From: Rhodospirillales bacterium
GTDB lineage: Bacteria > Pseudomonadota > Alphaproteobacteria > BOG-932 > Roseiterribacteraceae
Reading direction: 5' to 3'
DNA: 63,804 nt
NCBI GenBank assembly: GCA_028291365.1
Contig: JAQGIE010000016.1
Location: 1 to 63,804 of the forward strand
Below the pieces are notes generated by a model that was given only the letters and a program-made list of their open reading frames with translations, made no database searches and was not told the DNA's origin. How positions within the stretch are numbered: the stretch's first letter is position 1; every line of letters starts with the position of its first letter. A program made the position numbers and the translations under genes. This document shows positions 18,453 to 27,399 of the stretch, one piece after another.

Positions 18453-19412
18453 TCAGGCGAGCGTCCGGACCGGCGAACCGCTCAACCAAGCCTCGATGTC
18501 TTCGACAGCCTGTCCGAAGTAAGCGCGGTAGTTGCGATCGGTGACGTAGCCCAGATGCGGCGTCGCCAGCACGTTCGGCAGCGTGCGCAGCGGATCGTCG
18601 GCCGGCAGCGGTTCGGTTTCGAACACGTCCAGGCCGGCGCCCGCGATCCAGCCTTCGCCGAGCGCGCGCAGCAGCGCGTCGCGCTGCACGATCGCGGCGC
18701 GCGACGTGTTGATCAGATAGGCGCTCTTCTTCATCTGGCGCAGTTGCGCTTCACCCAGCAGCCCGCGCGTACGGTCGCCCAGCACGACATGGATCGAGAC
18801 GTAGTCGCTTTGTTCGAGCAGCGCGTCGAGACTGGGCGCACGCGTCGCCTCGGCCGCCTGGGCGCGCTCGTCGGTGAGGTTCTGGCTCCACGCCACGACG
18901 TTCATGTCGAAGGCGCGCGCGACCTTCGCCACGCGCGCGCCGATCTTGCCCAACCCGATCAGCCCCAGCGTGCGGCCGGCAAGATCGGCGCCGACGCTCG
19001 ACTGCCAGGCGCCGCCTGCGCGCAGATTGTTGGCTTCGGGCACGACATGTCGCGCCAGCCCCAGCAGCAGCGCCCAGGTCAGTTCGACCGGCGGCTCGGA
19101 GAAACTGTCGGTGCCGCACACTGTGATGCCGCGCGCTTTGGCCGCTCCGACGTCGATCGCCAGATTGCGCATGCCGCTGGTCACCAGCAGCTTCAGGTTG
19201 GGTAAGCGTTCAATCAGCGACGCGGGGAAGGGCGTGCGCTCGCGCATGATGACCAACATCTCGCAATCGCCGATTGCGGCGACGACTTCATCCTGGCTCG
19301 CGAAGGGCGTGCGGATGGTGCGCAGCTCGACTCGGTCCTCGATCCGGGACCAGTCCGCCATCTGCCTTGCCGCACCCTGATAGTCGTCGAGAATCGCGCA
19401 AATCCGACGCAT
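18453..19412 (-). CDS. D-2-hydroxyacid dehydrogenase (NAD)
   Basis: LGLIGLGKIGARVAKVARAFDMNVVAWSQN; INTSRAAIVQRDALLRALGEG; GLDVFETEPLP. Confidence 0.92.
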   Translation of the reverse strand: MRRICAILDDYQGAARQMADWSRIEDRVELRTIRTPFASQDEVVAAIGDCEMLVIMRERTPFPASLIERLPNLKLLVTSGMRNLAIDVGAAKARGITVCGTDSFSEPPVELTWALLLGLARHVVPEANNLRAGGAWQSSVGADLAGRTLGLIGLGKIGARVAKVARAFDMNVVAWSQNLTDERAQAAEATRAPSLDALLEQSDYVSIHVVLGDRTRGLLGEAQLRQMKKSAYLINTSRAAIVQRDALLRALGEGWIAGAGLDVFETEPLPADDPLRTLPNVLATPHLGYVTDRNYRAYFGQAVEDIEAWLSGSPVRTLA

Positions 19413-19539
19413 GCCTGGTCCTGCCTTGGTTGCCCGCAGGATCCGATTCAAAGCAACCGGGTCATGCTTCGGCAGACGCTATCCGGCCTCGCGCCGCTGC
19501 GCTACACACCCGCCTTCAGTTTCCCGGAAGGAACGATCG

Positions 19540-20049
19540 ATGCCGTCGATGTACGAGAGTTCGGTGCCCGTGTTTGCCCGTTTGCTGGATGCGCTTACGG
19601 GCGTGCTGAAGAAGGGCCAGCAATCCTGTACCGACCGCAAGATTCCCGAGTCGGTGATGCTGCAGTCGCGCCTCGCCCCCGACATGTTCCCGCTGGTACG
19701 GCAGGTGCAGATCGCCTGCGACATGGTCAAAGGCGGTGCCGCGCGGCTCGCCGGCGTCGAGATTCCGTCCTATCCCGACGATGAGCAAGATTTCGCACAT
19801 CTCTATGCGCGGATCGAAAAGACCAAGACCTTCATGAATTCGCTCGACAAGGCGTCGTTCGAAGGTTCGGACGCGCGCAAGGTCACGCTGAAGATCGCCG
19901 GCAACCCGATGGAGTTCGTCGGTCAGCCGTACCTGCTGCTGTTCGTGCTGCCGAACTTCTATTTCCACCTGACCGCCGCGTACGCGATCCTGCGTCACAA
20001 CGGCGTCGCGCTCGAGAAGCGCGATTTCATGGGCGGACTGCCGACCTGA
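19540..20049 (+). CDS. DUF1993 family protein
   Basis: MPSMYESSVPVFARLLDALTGVLKKGQ...LPNFYFHLTAAYAILRHNGVALEKRDFMG. Confidence 0.85.
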   Translation: MPSMYESSVPVFARLLDALTGVLKKGQQSCTDRKIPESVMLQSRLAPDMFPLVRQVQIACDMVKGGAARLAGVEIPSYPDDEQDFAHLYARIEKTKTFMNSLDKASFEGSDARKVTLKIAGNPMEFVGQPYLLLFVLPNFYFHLTAAYAILRHNGVALEKRDFMGGLPT

Positions 20050-21221
20050 TGCGCCGATCCGACATGCAGCGTCGCCGTTTTCTGCAAGGCGGCGGCGCCG
20101 CACTCGGCGTTCTGGGGATGGCCGCCTGCGCGACCCCGCGCACCGGCCCGCGCATCTCGTTCGATCCGTCGCTGGTGCTGCATCCGATGCGCGCCAACAA
20201 TGCGCGCATCCTCAAAGTCACGGTCTGCACGCGCCCGTTCCGTGCCGCCGGACCGCGGCTCGAAACCGAGCGCGTCGGCGACAAGATCGTCGTCCATAAT
20301 TACGGCCATGGCGGCAGCGGCTGGTCGCTCTCCTGGGGGTACGGCACGCTCGCGGTCGAACAGGCGCGTAGCACCGGTCACCGCGACATCGCCGTGCTCG
20401 GCTGCGGCGCGCTGGGCCTGACAGCGGCGACGCTGGCGCAGCGCAGCGGCGCCACCGTCACGATCTACGCCAAGGATCTGCCGTCCGATACGCGCTCGGC
20501 CAATGCGACGGGGACCTGGTCGCCCGACTCGCGAATCGCACTGCAAAGTGCAGTGACGCCCGACTTCGAACGGCGCTGGGCGTCGATCGCGCGCACGAGT
20601 TTCGCGGCCCACCAGTCCTTCCTCGGTGTTGCGGGCAACCCCGTCGAATGGGTCGACCGCTTCATCCTCTCCGACCGGCCGTGGGACGCGCCGCACCAAT
20701 CGTCGGGCGGTCCGGAGTTTGCCGATCTGCGTTCGCTCATTGCCGGCCTTGCGCCACGCCTCGAAGAGGTCGAGCCCGGCACGCACCCGTTCCCGGTGCC
20801 GTATGTGAAGCGGAACAACTCGCTGCAGTTCAACGTCACCTCGCTGCAGCATACATTGATGCAGGAATTCATGGCCGCCGGCGGCAAGATCGAGCGCCGC
20901 GATTTTCATGCGCCGGCGGATCTCGCCGCGTTGAAGCAGAAGGTGATCATCAACTGCACCGGCTACGGCGCGCGTGCTCTGTGGCGCGACGAGTCGATTA
21001 TTCCGGTGCGCGGCCAGCTCACCTGGCTGCTGCCGCAGGCCGAAATCCGCTACGGCGTGATCTATAACGATCTGCTGGCGATCCCGCGCAGCGATGGCAT
21101 CATCGTGCAGCGCGACACTGAAGCGACCGGCTTCAACGACCCGACCGTCGAACCCGACCGCGCCGAAGCCGAACGCGCGGTGGCGTCGCTGGCCGAACTG
21201 ATGGGCCGCATGAAGGTCTGA
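20049..21221 (+). CDS. FAD-dependent D-amino-acid-oxidase-like protein, Tat signal with possible lipobox, permuted motif order
   Basis: RRRFLQGGGAALGVLGMAAC; VVHNYGHGGSGWSLSWGYGTLAVEQA precedes DIAVLGCGALGLTAATLAQRSGATVTIY. Confidence 0.85.
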   Translation: MRRSDMQRRRFLQGGGAALGVLGMAACATPRTGPRISFDPSLVLHPMRANNARILKVTVCTRPFRAAGPRLETERVGDKIVVHNYGHGGSGWSLSWGYGTLAVEQARSTGHRDIAVLGCGALGLTAATLAQRSGATVTIYAKDLPSDTRSANATGTWSPDSRIALQSAVTPDFERRWASIARTSFAAHQSFLGVAGNPVEWVDRFILSDRPWDAPHQSSGGPEFADLRSLIAGLAPRLEEVEPGTHPFPVPYVKRNNSLQFNVTSLQHTLMQEFMAAGGKIERRDFHAPADLAALKQKVIINCTGYGARALWRDESIIPVRGQLTWLLPQAEIRYGVIYNDLLAIPRSDGIIVQRDTEATGFNDPTVEPDRAEAERAVASLAELMGRMKV

Positions 21222-21239
21222 AATCGCTTGCCTCGAACC

Positions 21240-21272
21240 CCGCGCGCGTCCTGAATCGCGCGCGGATTTTTA
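21240..21272 (+). terminator. intrinsic terminator
   Basis: ccgcgcgcg-tcctgaat-cgcgcgcgg followed by atttttat. Confidence 0.75.
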
Positions 21273-21286
21273 TCGACGAGGCAACG

Positions 21287-23326
21287 ATGCGGATTCTGGG
21301 ACTGGTTGTTCTGCTGGCAAGCGCCCCGGCCTGGGCGCAGGACCCGCCGCGTCCGCTCGTGCCCGAGGATCTGTTCAGCGAACGCGTGCTCGCCGATCCC
21401 GAATTGTCGCCGGAAGGTTCGTGGGTCGCCTACGCGGTCACCGCTGCCGACAAGAAGCAGGACAAGAGCATCACGCATGTCTTCATGTCGTCCTGGGACG
21501 GCAAGCAGACCTTGCAGATGACCTCGACGCCGAACGCCAGCGAGAAGAATCCGAAATTCAGTCCCGACGGCCGCTATCTCGCCTTTCTGTCGGGACGCGG
21601 CGACGAGAAGGAGGTCGAACAGCTGTGGCTGCTCGACCGCGCCGGCGGCGAGGCCGAGAAGATCACCGAGACCAAGGGCTCGATCAGCGACTACGCCTGG
21701 TCGCCCGACGGCAAGCGGCTGGCGTTGATCGTCGAGGATCCCGATCCCGAAGCGGACGACGAAGAGACGGGCGGCAAGGACAAGAAGAAAGCGAAACAGC
21801 CGATCGTTCTCGACCGCTTCCAATTCAAGCAGGACGTCGAGGGCTATCTCGGAAAAAAGCGCGAGCGGCTGCACGTGCTCGACCTCGCCGATCGCAAGAT
21901 GATCCGCGTCACCAGCGGCGAGTTCGACGACGCGATGCCGGTCTGGTCGCCCGACGGCAAGCGCATCGCGTTCGTGTCGCGGCGCAGCCGTTTCGATTTC
22001 GATCGCGACGACAATTACGATCTGTTCCTGGTCGATGCGGCCGAGAATGCGGTACCGCGCGCGCTGACGAACTATCCAGCCGCCGACAACAAGCCGGAAT
22101 GGAGCAGCCGCCCGGCCTTCAGCCCCGACGGAACGCAGATCGCGTATCTGCAAGGCCCGTCGCTCAAACTGTTCGAATATGGCGTGCGCAAGCTTGCGGT
22201 CGTTCCGGTCGCAGGCGGTGCACCGCGCCTGCTCGCCGAAACGCTCGACCGCAACCCGCGCGGTCCGGTCTGGAGCAAGGACGGCAAGTCGATCCGCGTC
22301 ATCATCGAAGACGACCGAACGCAGTATCTCGCCGAGGTGTCGCTGCGCGACGGCGCGCTCAAGCCGATGCTGCAGGGGCGCAACGTCGTCGCGGCTTACA
22401 CCAGCGCCGCGGGCAAGGAGGCGGTGCTGTTGGGCACGCCGACCGCGCCGGCCGAAATCTTCGCGCTCGAAGGCCGCACGCCGCGCCAGGTCACCCGCCA
22501 TAATGCGTGGCTGCAGGCGATCAAACCGGCGCCGGCCGAAGAGATCAGCTTCAAGAGCGCCGATGGAACCGAGATCCACGGCATGCTCTACAAGCCGCCC
22601 GGATTCCAGGCCGGCCGCAAATACCCGACTTTGCTGCGTCTCCATGGCGGGCCGCAGTCGCAATATGCGCTGTCCTTCTCGTTCGAGCTGCAGGCGCTCG
22701 CTGCGCACGGCTATCTCGTCGTCACCGTCAATCCGCGCGGCAGCACCGGACGCGGCGAAGCCTTTTCCAGCGCGATCTACGCCGAATGGGGCAAGAAGGA
22801 CGGCGACGACGTGCTCGCCGCGGTCGATTACGTCACGGCGCAGGGCATCGCCGATCCGGCGCGGCTCGGCGTCGGCGGCTGGAGCTATGGCGGGATACTG
22901 ACCAACTACGTCATCGCGCGCGACACGCGCTTCAAGGCAGCGGCCAGCGGCGCCAGCATCTCGAACATTCTCGCCGGCTACGGCACCGACCAGTATATCC
23001 GCGACTACGAGATGGAGCTGGGCCGTCCGTGGGAGAACACGCAGACCTGGCTCGACCTGTCAGTTCCGTTCCTGCATGCCGACCGCATCAAGACGCCGAC
23101 GCTGTTCCTGTGCGGCGAGAAAGACTTCAACGTCCCGCTGCAGAACTCCGAACAGATGTACCAGGCGCTGAAGAGCATCGGGCTCGACACGCAGCTGGTG
23201 ATCTATCCCGGCCAGTTTCACGGTTTGAAACGGCCGAGCTACAAGCTCGACACGCTGCAGCGCTATCTCGCCTGGTACGACAAGCATCTCGGCGTAAGTG
23301 CGCCCGGGGAAGGCGGGGCGCCCTGA
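21287..23326 (+). CDS. S9 family peptidase (acylaminoacyl-peptidase/DPP-type), secreted
   Basis: Signal peptide; repeated SPDG(K/R) propeller motifs; GVGGWSYGGILTNYVIARD nucleophile elbow; LFLCGEKDFNVPL; GQFHGL. Confidence 0.93.
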   Translation: MRILGLVVLLASAPAWAQDPPRPLVPEDLFSERVLADPELSPEGSWVAYAVTAADKKQDKSITHVFMSSWDGKQTLQMTSTPNASEKNPKFSPDGRYLAFLSGRGDEKEVEQLWLLDRAGGEAEKITETKGSISDYAWSPDGKRLALIVEDPDPEADDEETGGKDKKKAKQPIVLDRFQFKQDVEGYLGKKRERLHVLDLADRKMIRVTSGEFDDAMPVWSPDGKRIAFVSRRSRFDFDRDDNYDLFLVDAAENAVPRALTNYPAADNKPEWSSRPAFSPDGTQIAYLQGPSLKLFEYGVRKLAVVPVAGGAPRLLAETLDRNPRGPVWSKDGKSIRVIIEDDRTQYLAEVSLRDGALKPMLQGRNVVAAYTSAAGKEAVLLGTPTAPAEIFALEGRTPRQVTRHNAWLQAIKPAPAEEISFKSADGTEIHGMLYKPPGFQAGRKYPTLLRLHGGPQSQYALSFSFELQALAAHGYLVVTVNPRGSTGRGEAFSSAIYAEWGKKDGDDVLAAVDYVTAQGIADPARLGVGGWSYGGILTNYVIARDTRFKAAASGASISNILAGYGTDQYIRDYEMELGRPWENTQTWLDLSVPFLHADRIKTPTLFLCGEKDFNVPLQNSEQMYQALKSIGLDTQLVIYPGQFHGLKRPSYKLDTLQRYLAWYDKHLGVSAPGEGGAP

Positions 23327-23365
23327 AGCTTTTTGATTTGGCGCGTTTTTTCTCCGTGACCGGTA

Positions 23366-23392
23366 TCCACCCCGTATCAAGCACGGGGTAGC
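23366..23392. repeat. REP-like palindrome
   Basis: tccaccccgtatcaagcacggggta. Confidence 0.5.
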
Positions 23393-23425
23393 GCGCGTCA
23401 GAAGATCAATCGAGAACCACGCGTC

Positions 23426-24061
23426 TCACGAACCGTGCACGCGCCGCAACGTCGCCAGCATGCCGCCGACGCCGATCAGCGCTGCGCCCGAGACGCGTTC
23501 GCGCCATAGCGAAAAACGCTTCGACAAGGCGGCGCGGCGGCCGTGGCTGGCGAGCCAGGCATAGAAGGCCAGGATCGGCGTTTCGATCGCGCTTCCGACG
23601 ATCGCCAGCGCTGCATATTGCGGTACCAGCACGGCCTGCGGGTCGATGAATTGAGGCAGCAACGATCCGAAGAACAGAATCGATTTCGGATTGCCGAGCT
23701 GCGTGCCCAATCCCTGCACGAACGCGCCGCGCCATACCGGCGGCGGCGGCGGCTCGTCGGCGTTCGCGTTCCGGCGCGCATGCCAGATGGTGCGCAGACC
23801 AATCCAGGTCAGGTAGGCAGCGCCCGTATATTTGACGATCGCAAAGGCCAGCGCCGACGTCGCGAAGATCGCAGCCAAGCCAAGCCCCGACAGGCAGAGA
23901 TAGATCGTGTTGGCGACCTGGATGCCGAGCGCTGCTTGAAAGCCGGCTTTGAACCCGCGCTGCAGGCCTTGTGACGTCGTCACCAACACCGCCATCCCCG
24001 GCGTCAGTGCAAACAAAAGCATCAAGGCTGCATAACTTGTAAGCGTGCCGAGATCGATCAT
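23426..24061 (-). CDS. LysE/RhtB family exporter
   Basis: MLLFALTPGMAVLVTTSQGLQRGFKAGFQAALGIQVAN; KYTGAAYLTWIGLRTIW; GLGTQLGNPKSILFFGSLLPQFI. Confidence 0.92.
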   Translation of the reverse strand: MIDLGTLTSYAALMLLFALTPGMAVLVTTSQGLQRGFKAGFQAALGIQVANTIYLCLSGLGLAAIFATSALAFAIVKYTGAAYLTWIGLRTIWHARRNANADEPPPPPVWRGAFVQGLGTQLGNPKSILFFGSLLPQFIDPQAVLVPQYAALAIVGSAIETPILAFYAWLASHGRRAALSKRFSLWRERVSGAALIGVGGMLATLRRVHGS

Positions 24062-24088
24062 GGCCGGACCTTCTGTTGCGCGGGACGA

Positions 24089-24993
24089 TTATATTGGTTT
24101 GACCACATCCAGCACGCGCAGAGATTTTGCCGCATAGTCGAGAAAAGCGCGCGTGCGGGCCGGCAGGTGCCGTGCGCTGGGGACGACGAGCTGTACGTTG
24201 AGCGGCGGCGGTTCAAAATCGGGCAGCAGGCGCACCAGCGTTCCCGCCGCAAGATCGTCGGCGACCTGATAGGACAGGGCGCGGCCGATGCCGCGTCCGG
24301 CGCGCAACGCGATCAGCATCGCATCGATCTCGTTGACGTTGAGGCGCGGCGTGACACGGATCAGGAGTTCGCGCTTGCGCCCGCCGCCGAAACGCCACTC
24401 GCTGGCGAGCGCGTTGGTCGACGCGGTCACCAGCTCGTGGGTCTGGAGGTCATCCGGTGTGCACGGCACGCCATGCGCGGCGAGGTAAGCCGGGCTGGCG
24501 ATCAGCACGCGCCGTACTTCGCCGACCTTGCGCGCGATCAGCGGCGAATCGGCAAGCGCGCCGATACGCACCGCGACGTCGAGCTTTTCTTCGACCATGT
24601 CGAGCCAGCGATCGCTGAGCACGAAGTCGATCCGCACATGCGGCTGCAGATCGAGAAAGCGGGCGACGATCGGCGTCACGTGGCGGCGGCCGAACACGAG
24701 TGGTGCAGTGACGCGCAGCAGGCCACGAATACCGCCATCTTCGCCGGCCGCCTGCATCGCCTCGTCATATCCTGCGAGCAACGGACGCACCCGCTCGGCC
24801 AATGCACGACCGGCTTCGGTCGGCGCCAGGCGGCGGGTCGTGCGCTCGACCAGGCGGACGCCGAGTCGCTCTTCCAGCCCGGCCAATGCGCGCGTTACCG
24901 CGGGCGGCGATTTGTTCAGCTTTCGCGCCGCGGCGCGAAACTCCCGCCGTCAAGGATCGAAAGAAAGATCGCGAGTTCGTCGAGCCGGTCCAT
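24089..24993 (-). pseudogene. LysR family regulator with single-base frameshift in the HTH region
   Basis: ATG at 24993 reads MDRLDELAIFLSILDGGSFAPRRES*; +1 nt restores ..GGSFRAAARKLNKSPPAVTRALAGLEERLGVRLVERTTRR.. continuous with ORF 24089-24886. Confidence 0.85.
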
Positions 24994-25140
24994 CGCCAAG
25001 CGCTTCACATCGTGAACTGCGCTCCATCGGCGCGGGGCGCGGGTGGAGCTGAGGGTATGGAGGGCCGATCGTTCCACGGAGCGCAAGAGTGACTTGTGCC
25101 GGCGCCGCGTTCAGCCGGGGTCGAACGGGCGCTATTTCTG

Positions 25141-25174
25141 CTTCGTCATCCCCGCGCATGAGGGGGCGACGAAG
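25141..25174. repeat. degenerate REP-like hairpin upstream of GST gene
   Basis: cttcgtcatccccgcgcatgagggggcgacgaag. Confidence 0.5.
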
Positions 25175-25217
25175 GGACAATGTCTTTTCTGTCTGGGTTG
25201 GCGAGGAGGGGAAGACG

Positions 25218-25844
25218 ATGGCGGATCAGGTTTCGCGGGTGCTCTACACGACCAAATTCTCGGGCCATGGGCATCGGGTCGAGCAGTTCATGAATCTGCT
25301 CGGGCTGGCGCATCGCATCGTCGATACGCCGGCCGAAATGCGCCGCACGCCCGAATTCGCCGCGATCAGTCCGTTGCGACAGATCCCGGTGCTGAAGGAC
25401 GGCGACCTGACCCTCGCCGACAGCAACGCCATCCTGGTCTATCTCGCCAAGAAATATGACCTCAGCGGCACCTGGCTGCCCGAGACCCCGGTCGGGGCAG
25501 CGCAGGTCCAGCGCTTCCTGTCGCTCGCGGCGGGCGAGGTGGCCTACGGACCTGCCACCGCGCGCAGGGCGCTGCAATGGAACCTGCCGGGCGACCCGGT
25601 GCAGGCGGCCGCGATCGCGCAACCGTTACTGCAGTTCCTCGACCGTCACCTGTCGGCGAACGACTTCCTCGCCGCCGCGCATCCGACCATCGCCGATCTC
25701 GCCTGCTACCCTTATGTGGCGCACGCGCCTGAAGGCGCCATCTCGCTGCAGCCGTTCCCGTCGGTGCGCGCCTGGATCGCGCGGGTCGAATCGATCCCGG
25801 GCTTTTGCTGCATGGAACCTCTGCCCGTGCCCGAGCTCGCGTGA
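25218..25844 (+). CDS. glutathione S-transferase family protein
   Basis: ISPLRQIPVLKDGDLTLADSNAILVYLAKKY; HPTIADLACYPYVAHAPEGAI. Confidence 0.92.
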   Translation: MADQVSRVLYTTKFSGHGHRVEQFMNLLGLAHRIVDTPAEMRRTPEFAAISPLRQIPVLKDGDLTLADSNAILVYLAKKYDLSGTWLPETPVGAAQVQRFLSLAAGEVAYGPATARRALQWNLPGDPVQAAAIAQPLLQFLDRHLSANDFLAAAHPTIADLACYPYVAHAPEGAISLQPFPSVRAWIARVESIPGFCCMEPLPVPELA

Positions 25845-26788
25845 TGCAGATCGGCCTGACGCCGTTCCACACCGGCGAGATCGAAGTGCAGCTTCGCGCC
25901 GGCGTGCAGCAGCGCGGCGCGCCGATTCGCAACTTCATGCCCGACCAGCATCGCGATTTCTTCGCCATGCTGCCCTTCGTCGCCGTTGCCACCAATGATC
26001 CGGGCGGCTGGCCGGTGGCAACGTTGCTCGCCGGCGCGCCGGGATTCATCACCAGCCCCGACGCGCAACATCTGACCATCGCGTCGCTGCCCGACCCGAT
26101 CGACCCGATCGCGCCGCTGCTGGTCGCGGGCGCGCCGTTCGGCGTGCTCGGCATCGACCTCGCGACGCGCCGGCGCAACCGCGCCAACGGCCGCATCGTC
26201 GCGCGCGACGACGCGGCGCTGCAGGTCGAAGTCACGCAAAGCTTCGGCAACTGCCCGCAATATATCCAGGGTCGCGTCGTTCACGGCGTGCGCGAGATGC
26301 AGGCGGGGGTGCTGGAACGGCTGCCGCAACTCGACCACGCGGCACTGACGCAGCTGGAGCGCGCCGACACGTTCTTCGTCGCGACCAGCACCGCGATGCG
26401 CACCGGTCACGCCTTCGGCGTCGACGTCTCGCATCGCGGCGGCCGGCCCGGCTTCGTGCGCGTCGACGACGCGTCCGGCCACGCGGTGCTGACGATCCCC
26501 GACTTTCGCGGCAACCGCTATTTCAACACGCTCGGCAACCTGATGCTGGAGCCGCGCGCGGCGCTGCTCTTCGTCGATTTCGAGCGCGGCGACCTGCTGC
26601 ACGTGCAGGGCACCACCGAAATCATCTGGGACGGCGCCGAGGTCAGGCGCTTCCACGGTGCCGAGCGGCTATGGCGCGTGCGCGTCGAGCGCGCCTGGCG
26701 CCGTCGCAATGCCCTGCCATTGCGCTGGGATTTTCGCGACTTCTCGCCCGCCACGATGGGAACGGGCGGCTGGCACGACGGACCCTAA
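25844..26788 (+). CDS. pyridoxamine 5'-phosphate oxidase-type FMN-binding protein
   Basis: FAMLPFVAVATNDPGGWPVATLLAGAPGFI; LTIPDFRGNRYFNTLGNLMLEPRAALLFVDFERGDLLHVQGTTEI; ATGA overlap with GST. Confidence 0.82.
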   Translation: MQIGLTPFHTGEIEVQLRAGVQQRGAPIRNFMPDQHRDFFAMLPFVAVATNDPGGWPVATLLAGAPGFITSPDAQHLTIASLPDPIDPIAPLLVAGAPFGVLGIDLATRRRNRANGRIVARDDAALQVEVTQSFGNCPQYIQGRVVHGVREMQAGVLERLPQLDHAALTQLERADTFFVATSTAMRTGHAFGVDVSHRGGRPGFVRVDDASGHAVLTIPDFRGNRYFNTLGNLMLEPRAALLFVDFERGDLLHVQGTTEIIWDGAEVRRFHGAERLWRVRVERAWRRRNALPLRWDFRDFSPATMGTGGWHDGP

Positions 26789-26794
26789 AGCATC

Positions 26795-26816
26795 ATCCGA
26801 TTCAGCCGAATCGGAT
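26795..26816. repeat. short perfect hairpin, likely relic of the 12.1-kb element family
   Basis: atccgattc-agcc-gaatcggat, preceded by aagcatc. Confidence 0.6.
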
Positions 26817-26821
26817 CGCGG

Positions 26822-27115
26822 TCAGGGCATGTTGCTCGCGCTGCAGGTGAACGCCCCGCTGCCGCTGCGTTCCCACAGCGAGATCGGCACGGGCTCGCGC
26901 AGGATCTTCTGCCGGAAATAAGCAGCATTGGTCCGCGCTGCCGTGGCCGACATCTGGCCCAGCAGGATCGGATCGGCCAGTTCTTCCTGGTCGACATAGG
27001 TGGCCAGGCGCGCGCGGGCCGCCGGGCTGATGCTCGCGGCGACGTGCAGGACCGCTTTGATCGGCTTGGAGCCGAACCGCAGCGAGAGTTGGAAAGCGAC
27101 AGTGTCTTCGGTCAT
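26822..27115 (-). CDS. hypothetical protein
   Basis: ORF MTEDTVAFQLSLRFGSKPIKAVLHVAASIS...; fits the gap between neighbours. Confidence 0.45.
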   Translation of the reverse strand: MTEDTVAFQLSLRFGSKPIKAVLHVAASISPAARARLATYVDQEELADPILLGQMSATAARTNAAYFRQKILREPVPISLWERSGSGAFTCSASNMP

Positions 27116-27399
27116 GCGCGCAACCTACCGCATTTGAGCGCAGCCGTCCCGGTCGATGCGACCGTCTGCCGGCCGTCGTGCCGGAGCGCCCATTTTTCCT
27201 CGCTTTTTTGTCGCGGCGAGCGGCGCCGCGAAGATTTTCTGCAAGGGCCATTAGGACTTCTGCCTGGGTGAGAAGGCGAACCGGACCGTAAGAGGCGCTC
27301 CCGTCCTCAACGCAGCAGGGTCGCCATCGATGTGTCCGGAATTCGTTCCTCCCCGCCTTTCGCCCATTCCCGTTCCCGCCATCTCCGGACTTCGACCGA

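Noticed and set aside
21062-22708. 548-aa ORF antisense to the S9 peptidase
   Set aside because: Sense strand has full S9 architecture; antisense shows no recognisable family
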